Shown: positions 1-8,400, counted from the stretch's first letter. The stretch: DNA of 44,073 nucleotides from Flavobacteriales bacterium (GCA_015665315.1 JADFAK010000069.1:1-44073), one strand, 5' to 3'. The notes: a model not told the origin generated them from the sequence alone. A program made the numbers and translations.

Positions 1-54
1 GTCCTCCTTACATGGGACAGCTTCCATCGTCTCCGTTTAGGTGGAAAGATCTAG
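1..54 (+). CDS. C-terminal end of an upstream gene (partial)
   Basis: In frame 1 the first 17 codons are open and stop with TAG at 52-54, three bases before the TTG start of the next gene. That tight spacing is what an operon partner would show. The visible residues end in LRLGGKI. They are too few to assign a family; a polysaccharide-synthesis gene would suit the next gene but this is a guess. Frame 3 is also open here, so even the reading frame is uncertain. Confidence 0.3.
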   Translation, partial: VLLTWDSFHRLRLGGKI

Positions 55-57
55 AAT

Positions 58-1506
58 TTGGAGTTGACTCAAAAAATACGATGGACTTTTGGATTGGGGT
101 GTCTCTTCATCCTTCTGAACGCTATTGCCATATACTTTGAGCAGTATTATGTCATGGCATTGCCCTTGGCTCTTCTGGTTCTTTGGGCAGCGTTTTTCCA
201 ATTGGAGAAACTCATTTTATTCATTGTCTTTTGTACACCCCTTTCGTTGAATCTCGAACAACTGGAGATAGGCGATATTGGATTCTATCTACCCACGGAG
301 CCCCTTCTTTTCGGTGTTTTGTTCCTCTTTTTATTCAAATTGCTATCTGGTGAGAGCATCGATCGGCGTATTTGGGCGCATCCTATTTCCTACATAATTT
401 ACGCTTATATCGGGTGGATGATGATCACTACGATATCGAGTGAACACATTGTTGTCTCCATTAAATTCTTGATTGCCAAACTCTGGTTTATTGTTCCAAT
501 ATTCTTTATCGGCGCGCAAATATTCAAGCGATATAGCCAAATCAAGGTCTTCTATCTCTTGTACATTTTCCCCTTGCTTGGCGTAATTGTGTACACCATT
601 GTGCGGCATTCAACCTATGGCTTTGACAAAGATGCTGGTCATTGGGTCATGGAACCATTTTATAAGGACCACACCTCCTATGGGGCAGTCTTGGCCATGT
701 TCTATCCTGTTCTCGTTGGCTTGGTCATTAAAAAGAACAACAGTCCGCTAATGCGCGCCTTGTTAATATTGGGATTGGTCATACTCACGGCTGGGATAAT
801 TCTCAGTTATACACGAGCGGCATGGGTAAGCCTCTTGGCCGCGATTGTAGTCATGGTTTGCATGTTGCTCAAGATTAAGTTTCGTACGCTTTTCATATCA
901 TTCATTGCCGTCGTGGCCTTCGCGTGGTCGGCGCAAGAGCAGATCGTCATTATGCTGGAGAAGAACACGCAAGACTCAAGCGACAATCTTGCAGAGCACG
1001 TCGAATCAATATCCAATGTAAGTTCTGATGCATCAAACTTGGAGCGCTTGAACCGTTGGAATTGTGCTATGGAGATGTTCTATGAACGTCCGATCGTAGG
1101 CTGGGGACCAGGTTCTTACCAATTCGTCTATGCGCCATTTCAAAGATCACAAGATTTAACCATCATTTCAACCAACAATGCAGATGGAGGAAATGCCCAT
1201 AGCGAGTATTTAGGTCCGCTCGCTGAACAAGGAGTTCCGGGCATGCTCATCGTGGTTGTACTTGTTATGTACGCTTGCTACTTCAGCTTCCAATTATTCC
1301 AGAAAGTAAAAGGCTTGGATACCCGTATCGTGGTGATGTCCACTTTTATGGGTTTATTCACCTATTTCGTACATGGGGTAATGAATAATTACTTAGACAC
1401 CGATAAGGCCTCTATCCCGTTTTGGGGATTTCTCGCTATTCTCGTAGCGATCGATATTTACCATAAGGATGGAAACACCAGTGAACTAGAAGAGCCGGCA
1501 AGTTAA
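58..1506 (+). CDS. O-antigen ligase / Wzy-type polymerase family membrane protein
   Basis: The 482-residue protein is almost entirely hydrophobic, with about ten or more membrane segments and one large soluble loop near residues 330-395. This is the layout of the O-antigen ligase (Wzy_C) family, whose members polymerise or ligate lipid-linked glycans on the outer face of the inner membrane. Family-type motifs are YTRAAWV near residue 255, RLNRWNCAMEMF followed by RPIVGWGPGSY near 335-355, and GNAHSEYLGPLAEQGVPG near 380. The start is TTG at 58, because the in-frame stop at 52-54 excludes any earlier start; a purine-rich AGGTGGAAAG lies just upstream. The 3' end overlaps the convergent phosphatase gene by 21 bases. 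Whether it acts on O-antigen, capsule or exopolysaccharide cannot be told from one gene. Confidence 0.85.
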   Translation: MELTQKIRWTFGLGCLFILLNAIAIYFEQYYVMALPLALLVLWAAFFQLEKLILFIVFCTPLSLNLEQLEIGDIGFYLPTEPLLFGVLFLFLFKLLSGESIDRRIWAHPISYIIYAYIGWMMITTISSEHIVVSIKFLIAKLWFIVPIFFIGAQIFKRYSQIKVFYLLYIFPLLGVIVYTIVRHSTYGFDKDAGHWVMEPFYKDHTSYGAVLAMFYPVLVGLVIKKNNSPLMRALLILGLVILTAGIILSYTRAAWVSLLAAIVVMVCMLLKIKFRTLFISFIAVVAFAWSAQEQIVIMLEKNTQDSSDNLAEHVESISNVSSDASNLERLNRWNCAMEMFYERPIVGWGPGSYQFVYAPFQRSQDLTIISTNNADGGNAHSEYLGPLAEQGVPGMLIVVVLVMYACYFSFQLFQKVKGLDTRIVVMSTFMGLFTYFVHGVMNNYLDTDKASIPFWGFLAILVAIDIYHKDGNTSELEEPAS

Positions 1507-2715
1507 AAGTGCGGTATCATCTATGTAGGGCATACTTCCCCGATAATCTTCCAGCGATTGCATAATTAACCGGTTCAACTGCTCTGGAGTTTTTTCGAGA
1601 TTGGCTAGGATTAATTCTTCCAAAGCTTCCAGGCTATACTCTTCGTGGTCTTCATTCTCCAACTCGACTAGTCCGTCGGTATAACAAACAACCAAGGCAT
1701 TCTTATCCAAAACCAAGGAGCCTTGACTTATCGTTGGAATTTCTTCAAACATCCCTAGGCCGATAGACCCCAAGCTCAGGAGTTCCGCTTTTCCTGCGGC
1801 GTTGACACTTACTGGCGGATTGTGACCACAGTTGATGTAGCGCAATTCGCGTGTTTCATTGTTGAATATTGCGATGAAGAAAGTGATATACTTCTCCCCC
1901 ATCGCACTGGACATCACCCGACTGTTTAGCTCGCGCACCACCTCTTCCAATGACATATTGCAATAGGTGAAAATTGCTCTGAGGTAGGCCTGAAAATTAG
2001 ACATTAAGAAGGCCGCTGAAACCCCCTTTCCAGAAACATCGGCCATGCAAAACATGACTTCTTGCTCATTGAGCTGCATGAAGTCGTAATAATCTCCTCC
2101 AACTTGCTGGTGGGGCTTGTAGACGGCCGCAATTTCATGCAAGTCATTTTTTGGAAGTGTATCAGGCACCAGCAAGGCTTGCATTTCAGCCGCCAATTCT
2201 AACTCCTTCTTCGTTCGCTCCTGTCGCAGAATGTCAACGGCCATTTTTTCATTCTCGATAGCCACCAAAATAATATTGGTGAAAGTCTGAATGAAATTCA
2301 TGTGCTTGATCACAGGGCTCACCTTAATTTCCTGCTCACCGATATCCCCAACCAATAAATAGGCGATGGGCTTGTCGTTGTGAGACACGGGGATGACAAT
2401 ATCAAAAGCTTCATCCGAAACTGAAGAATCGATATTTAACGAAATATTGTTGGACTGCTTGAAGTAAGTTTCGTCTGCGATATCGCCGATTTCCCCCTCA
2501 ACTCCATATTTCAAAATACACTTCCAAGCACCGTCGAAGGCGAAGAGAATCACCTTTTCAATGCTCAAATCGTCGCGCAGCGTGGTCTTGTAAATGGCCA
2601 AAAGCTCCTCTGTACCCACCTTGTTGTTTATGGCTTTGGTGGTTTCCAATAAAGACTGGAGTTTGAAATCCTTGTCTTTAATTCGGTCTAAAAGTCTTTT
2701 TTGTCGAATGGCCAT
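1486..2715 (-). CDS. GAF-like / PP2C (SpoIIE-type) serine phosphatase
   Basis: The 409-residue protein has a GAF-like sensory region (about residues 20-155), a short helical linker and a SpoIIE/RsbU-type phosphatase domain (about 175-409). The phosphatase signatures are all present: GGDYYDF at 206-212, MADVSGKG at 224-231, the GHNPP motif, YTDGLVE, and YIDDTALL near the end. The acidic residues in these motifs bind the metal ions. RsbU-like enzymes dephosphorylate anti-anti-sigma (STAS) proteins in partner-switching pathways. No STAS or anti-sigma kinase partner is visible here, so its target is unknown. No signal peptide or membrane segment is seen, so it is probably cytosolic. It lies 25 bases downstream of the lpxD-like gene on the same strand and may be co-transcribed with it. 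Confidence 0.9.
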   Translation of the reverse strand: MAIRQKRLLDRIKDKDFKLQSLLETTKAINNKVGTEELLAIYKTTLRDDLSIEKVILFAFDGAWKCILKYGVEGEIGDIADETYFKQSNNISLNIDSSVSDEAFDIVIPVSHNDKPIAYLLVGDIGEQEIKVSPVIKHMNFIQTFTNIILVAIENEKMAVDILRQERTKKELELAAEMQALLVPDTLPKNDLHEIAAVYKPHQQVGGDYYDFMQLNEQEVMFCMADVSGKGVSAAFLMSNFQAYLRAIFTYCNMSLEEVVRELNSRVMSSAMGEKYITFFIAIFNNETRELRYINCGHNPPVSVNAAGKAELLSLGSIGLGMFEEIPTISQGSLVLDKNALVVCYTDGLVELENEDHEEYSLEALEELILANLEKTPEQLNRLIMQSLEDYRGSMPYIDDTALLTCRLF

Positions 2716-2740
2716 TTGATTTGTTGGAATGCTATCTAAG

Positions 2741-3670
2741 TTATTTTAATTTTTCGATTATCTCAGGAAGTTTCCGAATCATTCCCAATTCACGCCATTT
2801 GGCGCGGGCCTCTTGCGCTGGACTTCCCAAGTAGGTTTTCCCTGGTTCTAGGTCTTGCATCAATCCGCTTTGCCCCAAAACTACTGCTCCTTTTCCAAGT
2901 CGGATATCACTGATTACTCCTACTTGTCCCCAAAGCACCACATCATCTTCAACCGTCACGCAGCCCGCGATTCCCACTTGGGCAGCAAACAGACAATTGC
3001 GACCAATGACCGTATCATGTCCAATGTGAACGTGGTTGTCCATTTTTGTTCCCGCCCCAATAACGGTGTCGGAGGTAACACCTTTGTCTATCGTACACAA
3101 GGCTCCAATTTCGACATCGTCGTGTACGACTACCCTTCCGCACGTATGCATTTTCGAATACTTACCTTCCTTCTTCTGGTAGTAAAAAGCATCCGCACCT
3201 AGCACTGCATTGGCATGGATTACCACACGATTTCCAATGACTGTATTATCATGAATAACGACCCCAGCATGGATCACGCAATCCTCTCCAATGGTCACAT
3301 TTGAACCCAAACTCACATGTGGAAAAAGCTTGGTGCCCTTTCCTATTTGAAGCTGCTCTCCTCGGTTTGTTTCCCACGGATTAAACGGACTAAAATGCCT
3401 CGTAAGCTTATTGAAATCGTTGAAGGGGGTCTTGGAAACGAGCAGGCCTTTTCCCGGCGGACAATCCACTTCCTTGTCTATAAGGATCGTCGTTGCCGCC
3501 GAATTGAGTGCTTTGTCGTAATACTTCGGATGGTCTACAAAAACCAAATCCCCTGGCCTAACACGGTGAATCTCATTGATGCCCGAAACTAGGTGATTGG
3601 CGTCTCCGACAAATGTACATCCAAGCAACTCTGCAAGTTCGCACAAGCTTTTACCAGGGAGAAAGTCCAT
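2741..3670 (-). CDS. LpxD-like UDP-3-O-acylglucosamine N-acyltransferase (second-paralogue type)
   Basis: The 309-residue protein has an N-terminal uridine-binding-like domain (about 1-105) and then a left-handed beta-helix of hexapeptide repeats (IGKGTK, IGEDCV, IGNRVV and so on). This is the architecture of LpxD, which adds the second hydroxyacyl chain in lipid A synthesis. The catalytic His is retained as H218 in HIGHD. Exactly 37 residues later, where E. coli LpxD has H276, there is D255 (GVISDIRLG). The gene sits directly downstream of efp, an arrangement that in Flavobacteriales typically carries an LpxD paralogue distinct from the main lipid A gene. It may therefore act on a different acceptor or acyl chain. 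The start is ATG at 3670, seven bases after the efp stop codon. Confidence 0.85.
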   Translation of the reverse strand: MDFLPGKSLCELAELLGCTFVGDANHLVSGINEIHRVRPGDLVFVDHPKYYDKALNSAATTILIDKEVDCPPGKGLLVSKTPFNDFNKLTRHFSPFNPWETNRGEQLQIGKGTKLFPHVSLGSNVTIGEDCVIHAGVVIHDNTVIGNRVVIHANAVLGADAFYYQKKEGKYSKMHTCGRVVVHDDVEIGALCTIDKGVTSDTVIGAGTKMDNHVHIGHDTVIGRNCLFAAQVGIAGCVTVEDDVVLWGQVGVISDIRLGKGAVVLGQSGLMQDLEPGKTYLGSPAQEARAKWRELGMIRKLPEIIEKLK

Positions 3671-3677
3671 GGATGAA

Positions 3678-4244
3678 TTATTTTTTCACCCTTTCAGAAT
3701 ACTCTCCCTTGCGCGTATCCACCTTGATCCAATCTCCAGTATTTATGAATAGGGGAACACGAATCTCCGCACCTGTATCGATGGTAGCAGGCTTCAACGT
3801 ATTTGTTGCCGTATCACCTTTGAGTCCAGGTTCGGTATACGTTACTTCGGCTTCAACATGAGGAGGAACTTCTACACCGAGCGCAACTTCTTCATCGGCA
3901 TGAAACATGATCTGACAATCCAACCCGTCCTTTAGAAACTGAGGAGAATCGATAAGTTCTTTGGCGATAGGCACTTGCTCGTACGTTTCCGTATTCATAA
4001 AGTGATAGCCCATATCGTCGTTATATAGGTACTGATAGTTACGTGTTTCGATACGAACCACATCAATTTTCACTCCAGCATTGAAGGTGTTGTCAACCAC
4101 ACGACCCGTGCTCAAATTTTTCAATTTCGTGCGCACAAACGCCGGCCCTTTACCCGGTTTTACGTGCAAAAATTCAACTACTTGCCACAATCCGTCTTTC
4201 AAATTGATGCAAAGACCGTTCTTGATATCTGATGTATTTGCCAT
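3678..4244 (-). CDS. efp: Translation elongation factor P
   Basis: The 188-residue protein matches EF-P over its full length. It has an N-terminal KOW-like domain, a middle OB domain and a C-terminal OB domain, with EF-P signatures such as [16 protein letters not shown] helps ribosomes stalled at polyproline stretches. The tip residue, modified in many bacteria, is K32 in the loop KPGKGPAF. A longer open frame begins at 4331, but the extra 29 residues are unlike EF-P, whereas [10 protein letters not shown] is a normal beginning, so I placed the start at 4244. A -7 element at 4263-4270 lies between the two candidate starts and supports this choice. The lpxD-like gene follows after seven bases. 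Confidence 0.96.
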   Translation of the reverse strand: MANTSDIKNGLCINLKDGLWQVVEFLHVKPGKGPAFVRTKLKNLSTGRVVDNTFNAGVKIDVVRIETRNYQYLYNDDMGYHFMNTETYEQVPIAKELIDSPQFLKDGLDCQIMFHADEEVALGVEVPPHVEAEVTYTEPGLKGDTATNTLKPATIDTGAEIRVPLFINTGDWIKVDTRKGEYSERVKK

Positions 4245-4522
4245 AATATATGTTCTTACCCGCAAAAGTAGACAATCCAATTCAATGGAAACTACTGCAC
4301 TTATGAGGAATCGAAGTTTTAATTTATCCAAGCTGCCCTCATGGAGACACTTATTTTTAGCGACGAGCGCAAATGCTTGTTTCTCCTAAATGAATATATT
4401 GTCGTCAACGTCGTACTTTTGATTCGAAGGGATCGAAATGGTGAATGTTTTAAAGAATTCGGGCTTATGACTATGCTGCTGTGCCAAGGACATTCCTTCT
4501 TCAATTATAATACTTTGCTATT
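4245..4522. other. Divergent intergenic region with candidate promoters
   Basis: This 278-base gap separates divergent efp and the repeat-protein gene. Short open frames occur on both strands, but none has protein-like composition or a plausible start. Besides the efp element it holds a plus-strand TACTTTTG at 4414-4421, an exact -7 consensus about 100 bases before the next gene. A weaker TACTTTG, one base short of consensus spacing, lies at 4511-4517, five bases before the TTG start. Confidence 0.5.
4263..4270 (-). promoter_or_regulatory. -7 promoter element of efp
   Basis: On the minus strand these bases read TACTTTTG, an exact match to the Bacteroidota -7 consensus TAnnTTTG. It ends 18 bases before the efp ATG at 4244. 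No TTG is seen at the usual -33 distance. It would drive efp, the lpxD-like gene and perhaps the phosphatase. Confidence 0.65.
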
Positions 4523-4999
4523 TTGATACGACGACTTCTAATCATACCCCTATTGGTCATTTGCACTTTAGTGCTAAACGGACAAACACATGTGTACAAC
4601 AGCGAGTTTGGCTATCCAAGTGATATGGTGGCCAATATTCAGTCGGGACATGTGAATTTAGGTATGGAGTTGATGTGGTCAAAGGCTCTGTTGAGTGTTC
4701 GGGAAAATTATATCTACGACGGCTTTAGTAGCAGTGGGTTCGATGCACTTTATGTTGTTCGCGACGGACAACTATTCCTGGGTGACAGTCAGTTCTCCAG
4801 CGATATTTTATACACTTACCGCCAGGGAAAGATTTACCGCGGCGACAGTGAATTTATGATGGATCAATTGTACACTTTTGACCGCGGCAAGTTATACCAA
4901 GGCAACAGTACGATGGTTTTTGATTTTCTATTGATGTTTGACAGCGAGCCTACCCTTCCCGAGTTATTCGCCGTTTTGCTTGCACTAGAATTACTCTGA
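4523..4999 (+). CDS. Secreted protein made of six 20-residue repeats
   Basis: The 158-residue protein has a signal peptide (residues 1-20, ending LNGQ). Almost all of the mature chain divides into about six units of 20 residues. The clearest two read GDS.F..D.LYT...GK.Y, as in RGDSEFMMDQLYTFDRGKLY. Short regular repeats with D/N-S and G-K-hydrophobic-Y turns suggest a closed, petal-like all-beta fold; the recently described beta-flower proteins are a possible relative, but I cannot confirm this. The start is TTG at 4523, since no ATG or GTG in frame precedes the signal peptide without a stop. The stop is only three bases before the histidine kinase gene, so the two are surely co-transcribed. 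It could be a ligand-binding or accessory protein for that kinase. Confidence 0.75.
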   Translation: MIRRLLIIPLLVICTLVLNGQTHVYNSEFGYPSDMVANIQSGHVNLGMELMWSKALLSVRENYIYDGFSSSGFDALYVVRDGQLFLGDSQFSSDILYTYRQGKIYRGDSEFMMDQLYTFDRGKLYQGNSTMVFDFLLMFDSEPTLPELFAVLLALELL

Positions 5000-5002
5000 C
5001 CT

Positions 5003-6895
5003 ATGCAACTGAACAAAATCCTTCTCCTGCTTTTCTGTCTCGGTCTCTCCACATTGAGCCTTGCCCAAGATCCGCGAGCAATGAGCGAACAATTGGATTC
5101 AGAGATTGGTCAATTGTTCATTTCGAAAAAATACAATCCTGAAGCGGCGCTTAGACGAGCTTATGAAATCGACGAGATTACAAAAAGCAATCGCTTTCAC
5201 AATGTGCGCATCCGTTGCTTGAATTTAATCTCTATCATTCATATGGACAGGGAGATGTATGGATACGCCGACTCCACATTGAACCTTGCGCACACGATTT
5301 CCCATGATTTCAATGATTCCCTTTTAATGGGATCGACTTTGGTGAATTGGGCCAAGTTGGATATGATTCGGGGCGACTATTTATCGGCCACCGACAAGGT
5401 TCTTAAAGCCAAAACAATATTTGAACTTAAACAGCGCGTGAAGGGTGAAATACATTGCGCCTACTTACTTGCACAGGTTCACTTCCATCGTCAGCTATAC
5501 GCCGAAGCCAACGATGACTTGATTTGGGGGATCGACAAGAGCAAACTGTTGAAAGACACCATTCTCGAAGCAGCCGGATTGGTGAACCTAGGATTGAACC
5601 AAAAAAAGCAAGGCCAACCAAGCGATGCCATTAATTCGTTGAAGCGCGCTTCCAGCTTGTTGAGTCGCTGTCAAGAGCAAGGAGATATCCTCCAGGCTTG
5701 GCTTGCACTATCTTCTCTCTACGCCGATCTTGGCAAGAAAGAAGAAACGCTGGAGTACATCACAAGTGTGCGCAAATCGGAGAAGTTGGACCCACACCTG
5801 CCCACACGTGCCGAAGCTTTGTTGGTACGAAGCAACTTGCACCACAACTTAGGAGAATTCGAGACCAGCATCCTCTTTGCCGACTCGGCATGGGTATTGT
5901 CACAGGGCATTGACCATGGGGATGTTGGAGCGAGGGCGCTGGATCTGAAGCAAAAATCCTTGTACGGAGCAGGAAGGTATCAAGATGCTTACGAAGTGCT
6001 TAACCTAAAAAATGAGGTCGTAGACTCTACAGTCACACGAATCAATCAGCGAGAAATTAACGAATTGGAGAAAATGTACCGCGATGCTACAAAGGATCGT
6101 GAAATCCTGCTTTTGCAGACTAGTCAGCTCTCCAAAGACAAAACGTTCGACAGAATTATATTTGCGCTTGTCGCTGTTTTAATTGTCCTATTATTTTTAG
6201 GAGGGTGGTATATGTTTAGGAATCGGCAGCGGAGATTGCATGACAAGTTTGACAAAATCGACTTGGAGCAAAAGGCTTTGAAGGCGCAGATGAATCCACA
6301 TTTTATTTTCAATGCGCTCAATTCAATTCAAAGTTCGATTTTGAATGAAGATCGGATGCTGGCCTATGAGTTTCACAACAAATTTACCAAGCTGATGCGC
6401 CGAATTCTCACCTTATCTCGCGAAGAATTTGTTTCGATGCGGGACGAGTTGGAGACGCTCAAATTGTACATTGATTTGGAAAGGTATAGGGCCGACAATG
6501 CGTTTGATGTTGAGTACCAGATTGACGAGGCGATCAACCTTGACCGACAAAAGACACCTTCCTTGCTATTTCAGCCCTATGTAGAAAATGCTATTTGGCA
6601 TGGAATGATGCCTAACGAACAGAAAGGTCAGCTCGTCATAAAAATGGAGCAAAAGGGAAATCTAGTCATGTGCTATGTGCGTGACAATGGAATGGGTCGC
6701 ACAAATACAACGCGCACTGCTTCGCGCCGAAAAAGCGAGCATGAGAGTGTGGGCATGGAAGTCACCGAAACACGTATCAAGCTATTTAATCGCAAGCATG
6801 GCAAGAAGATAAGCGTTCACATATCGGATCTCGCCGAGAATGGTAAGCCTGCTGGAACGGAAGTACAGTTTTCACTTCCGCATTTGGACGAGTAG
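5003..6895 (+). CDS. TPR-containing LytS/YehU-type sensor histidine kinase
   Basis: The 630-residue protein begins with a signal peptide (1-21) and a helical TPR-like periplasmic region (about 25-350). A single membrane segment follows at about 385-405 and then a short coiled coil. The C-terminal half is a kinase of the His_kinase (LytS/YehU) family. The phospho-accepting His is H433 in QMNPHFIFNALN. The ATP-binding domain has the N-box YVENAIWHG near 525 and a G-box RDNGMGR. Such kinases usually signal to LytTR-domain response regulators, but none is adjacent, so this is an orphan here. The repeat protein lies three bases upstream. Its stop codon directly abuts the convergent purS stop, leaving no intergenic base. 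Confidence 0.9.
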   Translation: MQLNKILLLLFCLGLSTLSLAQDPRAMSEQLDSEIGQLFISKKYNPEAALRRAYEIDEITKSNRFHNVRIRCLNLISIIHMDREMYGYADSTLNLAHTISHDFNDSLLMGSTLVNWAKLDMIRGDYLSATDKVLKAKTIFELKQRVKGEIHCAYLLAQVHFHRQLYAEANDDLIWGIDKSKLLKDTILEAAGLVNLGLNQKKQGQPSDAINSLKRASSLLSRCQEQGDILQAWLALSSLYADLGKKEETLEYITSVRKSEKLDPHLPTRAEALLVRSNLHHNLGEFETSILFADSAWVLSQGIDHGDVGARALDLKQKSLYGAGRYQDAYEVLNLKNEVVDSTVTRINQREINELEKMYRDATKDREILLLQTSQLSKDKTFDRIIFALVAVLIVLLFLGGWYMFRNRQRRLHDKFDKIDLEQKALKAQMNPHFIFNALNSIQSSILNEDRMLAYEFHNKFTKLMRRILTLSREEFVSMRDELETLKLYIDLERYRADNAFDVEYQIDEAINLDRQKTPSLLFQPYVENAIWHGMMPNEQKGQLVIKMEQKGNLVMCYVRDNGMGRTNTTRTASRRKSEHESVGMEVTETRIKLFNRKHGKKISVHISDLAENGKPAGTEVQFSLPHLDE

Positions 6896-7150
6896 TTACT
6901 TGGCAGCAGAAAGTTTGAAACTATAACCTTCCATAATCTGGTTGCATAAAAGTTTCTTGCAAGCCTCATCAACTTTCGACTTGGCCTCCGACTCATTTGC
7001 AGCCTCCACCATTAAGGAGATATGCTTTCCAATGCGCACACTATCAATTTCTCCCAAACCTAGGCTCTTCATTGAGTTTGTAACTGCTTTTCCTTGAGGA
7101 TCAAGCAAAGCCGCTAGTGGCATAACATCGATTTCCGCCTTGAATTTCAT
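6896..7150 (-). CDS. purS: Phosphoribosylformylglycinamidine synthase subunit PurS
   Basis: The 84-residue protein has the length and signatures of PurS: an N-terminal strand KFKAEIDVMPL, then LLDPQGKAV, VRIGKHI and ACKKLL. PurS is the small subunit that joins PurL and PurQ in the fourth step of purine synthesis, where glutamine donates an amide to FGAR. It indicates the three-subunit form of the enzyme, although purL and purQ are not in this window. It starts 46 bases downstream of pssA on the same strand and is probably co-transcribed with it. This link between purine and phospholipid synthesis has no obvious functional meaning. Confidence 0.93.
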   Translation of the reverse strand: MKFKAEIDVMPLAALLDPQGKAVTNSMKSLGLGEIDSVRIGKHISLMVEAANESEAKSKVDEACKKLLCNQIMEGYSFKLSAAK

Positions 7151-7196
7151 ATGAACTTACTATTTATACTTGTAAAAATTGCTCCAGGTAGCTGAA

Positions 7197-7967
7197 CTAT
7201 TCAGCTATTTTGTCCTTGGCCGTGCCTACGTTTCCTATTACGGAGATAACGAAGTACAAAAGTATAACAATCGGCAGTGGTTGGAAAGGATTACCAAAAA
7301 CAAAATATCCACCAATCATACCAACTAGCACCAAGGCGACAAGCAGGTACCGTAGAAAGTTATCTTTCAAGGTAAACGACTTGAACTTCAATGCAAGCAA
7401 GGGCAATGGCGCGTGCAATGCCAATCCAGTGACTATGCTAAGCCCAACGACCAACCATATTCTCGATCCGCCCGCCAGCCATGCATCCACGCCAAAACTC
7501 ATTGTCTCTAAGGCTGACGACTCCAGGAGAAAAAAGGGCACACCTAACCAAAACAAGGTAATCGCGGGTGTGGGAAAACCGATAAACTGATCGGTTTGTC
7601 GGGTATCGATATTAAACTTGGCCAAACGCAGGCAGCTCATCAGGGTAACGAAGAGACCGACGTATGCCAATTCACTGGGCAAGGAGCTATCGACGAGTCC
7701 CAACTGCAAGAGTTTGAACGCAATAATTCCCGGCACGAGTCCGAAGCTGACCATATCGGCAAGGCTATCGAGTTGCTTTCCCAAATCCCCGCTTACGTGC
7801 AGCAATCGGGCAGCAAATCCATCTAAGAAGTCGAATATGGCTGCCAGAATAACTAACCATGCGGCCGTGATGAAATCGCCTGATTCAATGAGCGTTATAG
7901 CCGCGAGACAACCGCAAAACAGGTTTCCCAGGGTGAGCAAGTTAGGCACATGTCGGAGAATAAACAT
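7197..7967 (-). CDS. pssA: CDP-diacylglycerol-serine O-phosphatidyltransferase
   Basis: The 256-residue integral membrane enzyme makes phosphatidylserine from CDP-diacylglycerol and serine, the first committed step to phosphatidylethanolamine. The CDP-alcohol phosphotransferase signature is complete: D46, D49-G50, A53-R54, G63, D67 and D71. The opening MFILRHVPNLLTLGNLFCG is typical of class II PssA. Eight or so hydrophobic segments fill the rest. The ATG at 7967 lies only four bases after a TACTTTCG promoter element, so the mRNA may have no leader. Confidence 0.94.
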   Translation of the reverse strand: MFILRHVPNLLTLGNLFCGCLAAITLIESGDFITAAWLVILAAIFDFLDGFAARLLHVSGDLGKQLDSLADMVSFGLVPGIIAFKLLQLGLVDSSLPSELAYVGLFVTLMSCLRLAKFNIDTRQTDQFIGFPTPAITLFWLGVPFFLLESSALETMSFGVDAWLAGGSRIWLVVGLSIVTGLALHAPLPLLALKFKSFTLKDNFLRYLLVALVLVGMIGGYFVFGNPFQPLPIVILLYFVISVIGNVGTAKDKIAE

Positions 7968-7971
7968 GCAG

Positions 7972-7979
7972 CGAAAGTA
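7972..7979 (-). promoter_or_regulatory. -7 promoter element of pssA
   Basis: The minus strand reads TACTTTCG, the TTTCG variant of the Bacteroidota -7 element. Four bases separate it from the pssA ATG. If transcription starts at the usual distance, the first base of the mRNA is at or next to the start codon. Confidence 0.55.
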
Positions 7980-8029
7980 CTGAGGTACAAGCTAGAATGA
8001 TAATATATTCAACGAAATTGACTTGAATG

Positions 8030-8060
8030 TTGAAAAATAGGGCATAGTTAATTATCTTTG
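8030..8060 (+). promoter_or_regulatory. Promoter of tRNA-Cys
   Basis: A TTG at 8030-8032 and an exact TATCTTTG at 8053-8060 are separated by 20 bases, the textbook Bacteroidota -33/-7 arrangement. The tRNA begins 16 bases further on. This is the best-formed promoter in the window. Confidence 0.8.
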
Positions 8061-8076
8061 CACTCCTTTGAAAGAA

Positions 8077-8147
8077 GGTCCTGTGGCCGAGCGGCTAGGC
8101 AGAGGTCTGCAAAACCTCGTACAGCGGTTCGAATCCGCTCGGGACCT
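8077..8147 (+). tRNA. tRNA-Cys (anticodon GCA)
   Basis: The 71-base sequence folds into a full cloverleaf. The acceptor stem GGTCCTG pairs with CGGGACC with one G-T pair. The anticodon stem is GAGGT/ACCTC with loop CTGCAAA, giving anticodon GCA at 8109-8111. The T arm has GGTTCGAATCC. The discriminator base is T, as expected for tRNA-Cys. CCA is not encoded. Confidence 0.98.
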
Positions 8148-8152
8148 CCGAG

Positions 8153-8184
8153 AAACCCCTTGTAGTTATCTGCAAGGGGTTTTT
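8153..8184 (+). terminator. Rho-independent terminator after tRNA-Cys
   Basis: A perfect nine-base stem, AACCCCTTG (8154-8162) with CAAGGGGTT (8173-8181), encloses a ten-base loop. It is followed by more T residues to 8184. It starts six bases after the tRNA. Confidence 0.9.
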
Positions 8185-8227
8185 ACTTGTCCATACCTCT
8201 GGTCCTCAGTATTTACCGTGCTATCTA

Positions 8228-8400
8228 GTGAAAAGTAAAAGGCTTGTTTCTCAATCAATTTCCGGGTAAAGGGAATGATGAAAAACAAGCCTAAAGGCAA
8301 ATGATGAAGGTGACTGTTAGAGAGAATCACCTCTCGTGGCACGTTGATTTCTACCCCCAGAAATGATGTCATTGAAGAACAAGCATTTGCCAGCGGCTAA
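8228..8400 (-). ncRNA. Candidate structured RNA
   Basis: Nothing protein-like is visible in 8185-8412, yet it is rich in nested inverted repeats. A ten-base perfect stem pairs 8240-8249 with 8283-8292. Inside it, 8254-8256 plus 8258-8263 pair with 8271-8279 around a seven-base loop. Next to it, 8296-8303 pair perfectly with 8384-8391 and enclose smaller hairpins at 8308-8332 (six base pairs) and 8347-8364 (six base pairs). On the minus strand the first hairpin is followed by TTTTACTTTTC, like an intrinsic terminator. A weak TACTTTG promoter-like box lies at 8403-8409. I therefore suggest a minus-strand RNA of about 170 bases. It matches no RNA family that I recognise, and a 68-codon open frame crosses it. 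Confidence 0.4.

Noticed and set aside
4245-4331. N-terminal extension of EF-P by 29 residues
   Set aside because: The extension is unlike EF-P and spans the promoter element at 4263-4270.
4319-4526. Two opposing 61-codon open frames between efp and the repeat-protein gene
   Set aside because: They overlap each other and promoter elements, and neither has a convincing protein sequence.
8077-8147. tRNA-Cys as an integration site for the neighbouring 1.7-kb unit
   Set aside because: No second copy of the tRNA 3' end was found nearby; the 32-bp repeat has a different origin.
8166-8372. 68-codon minus-strand open frame as a gene
   Set aside because: It runs through the tRNA terminator hairpin and the inverted repeats, has no recognisable domain or start signal, and its composition is not protein-like.
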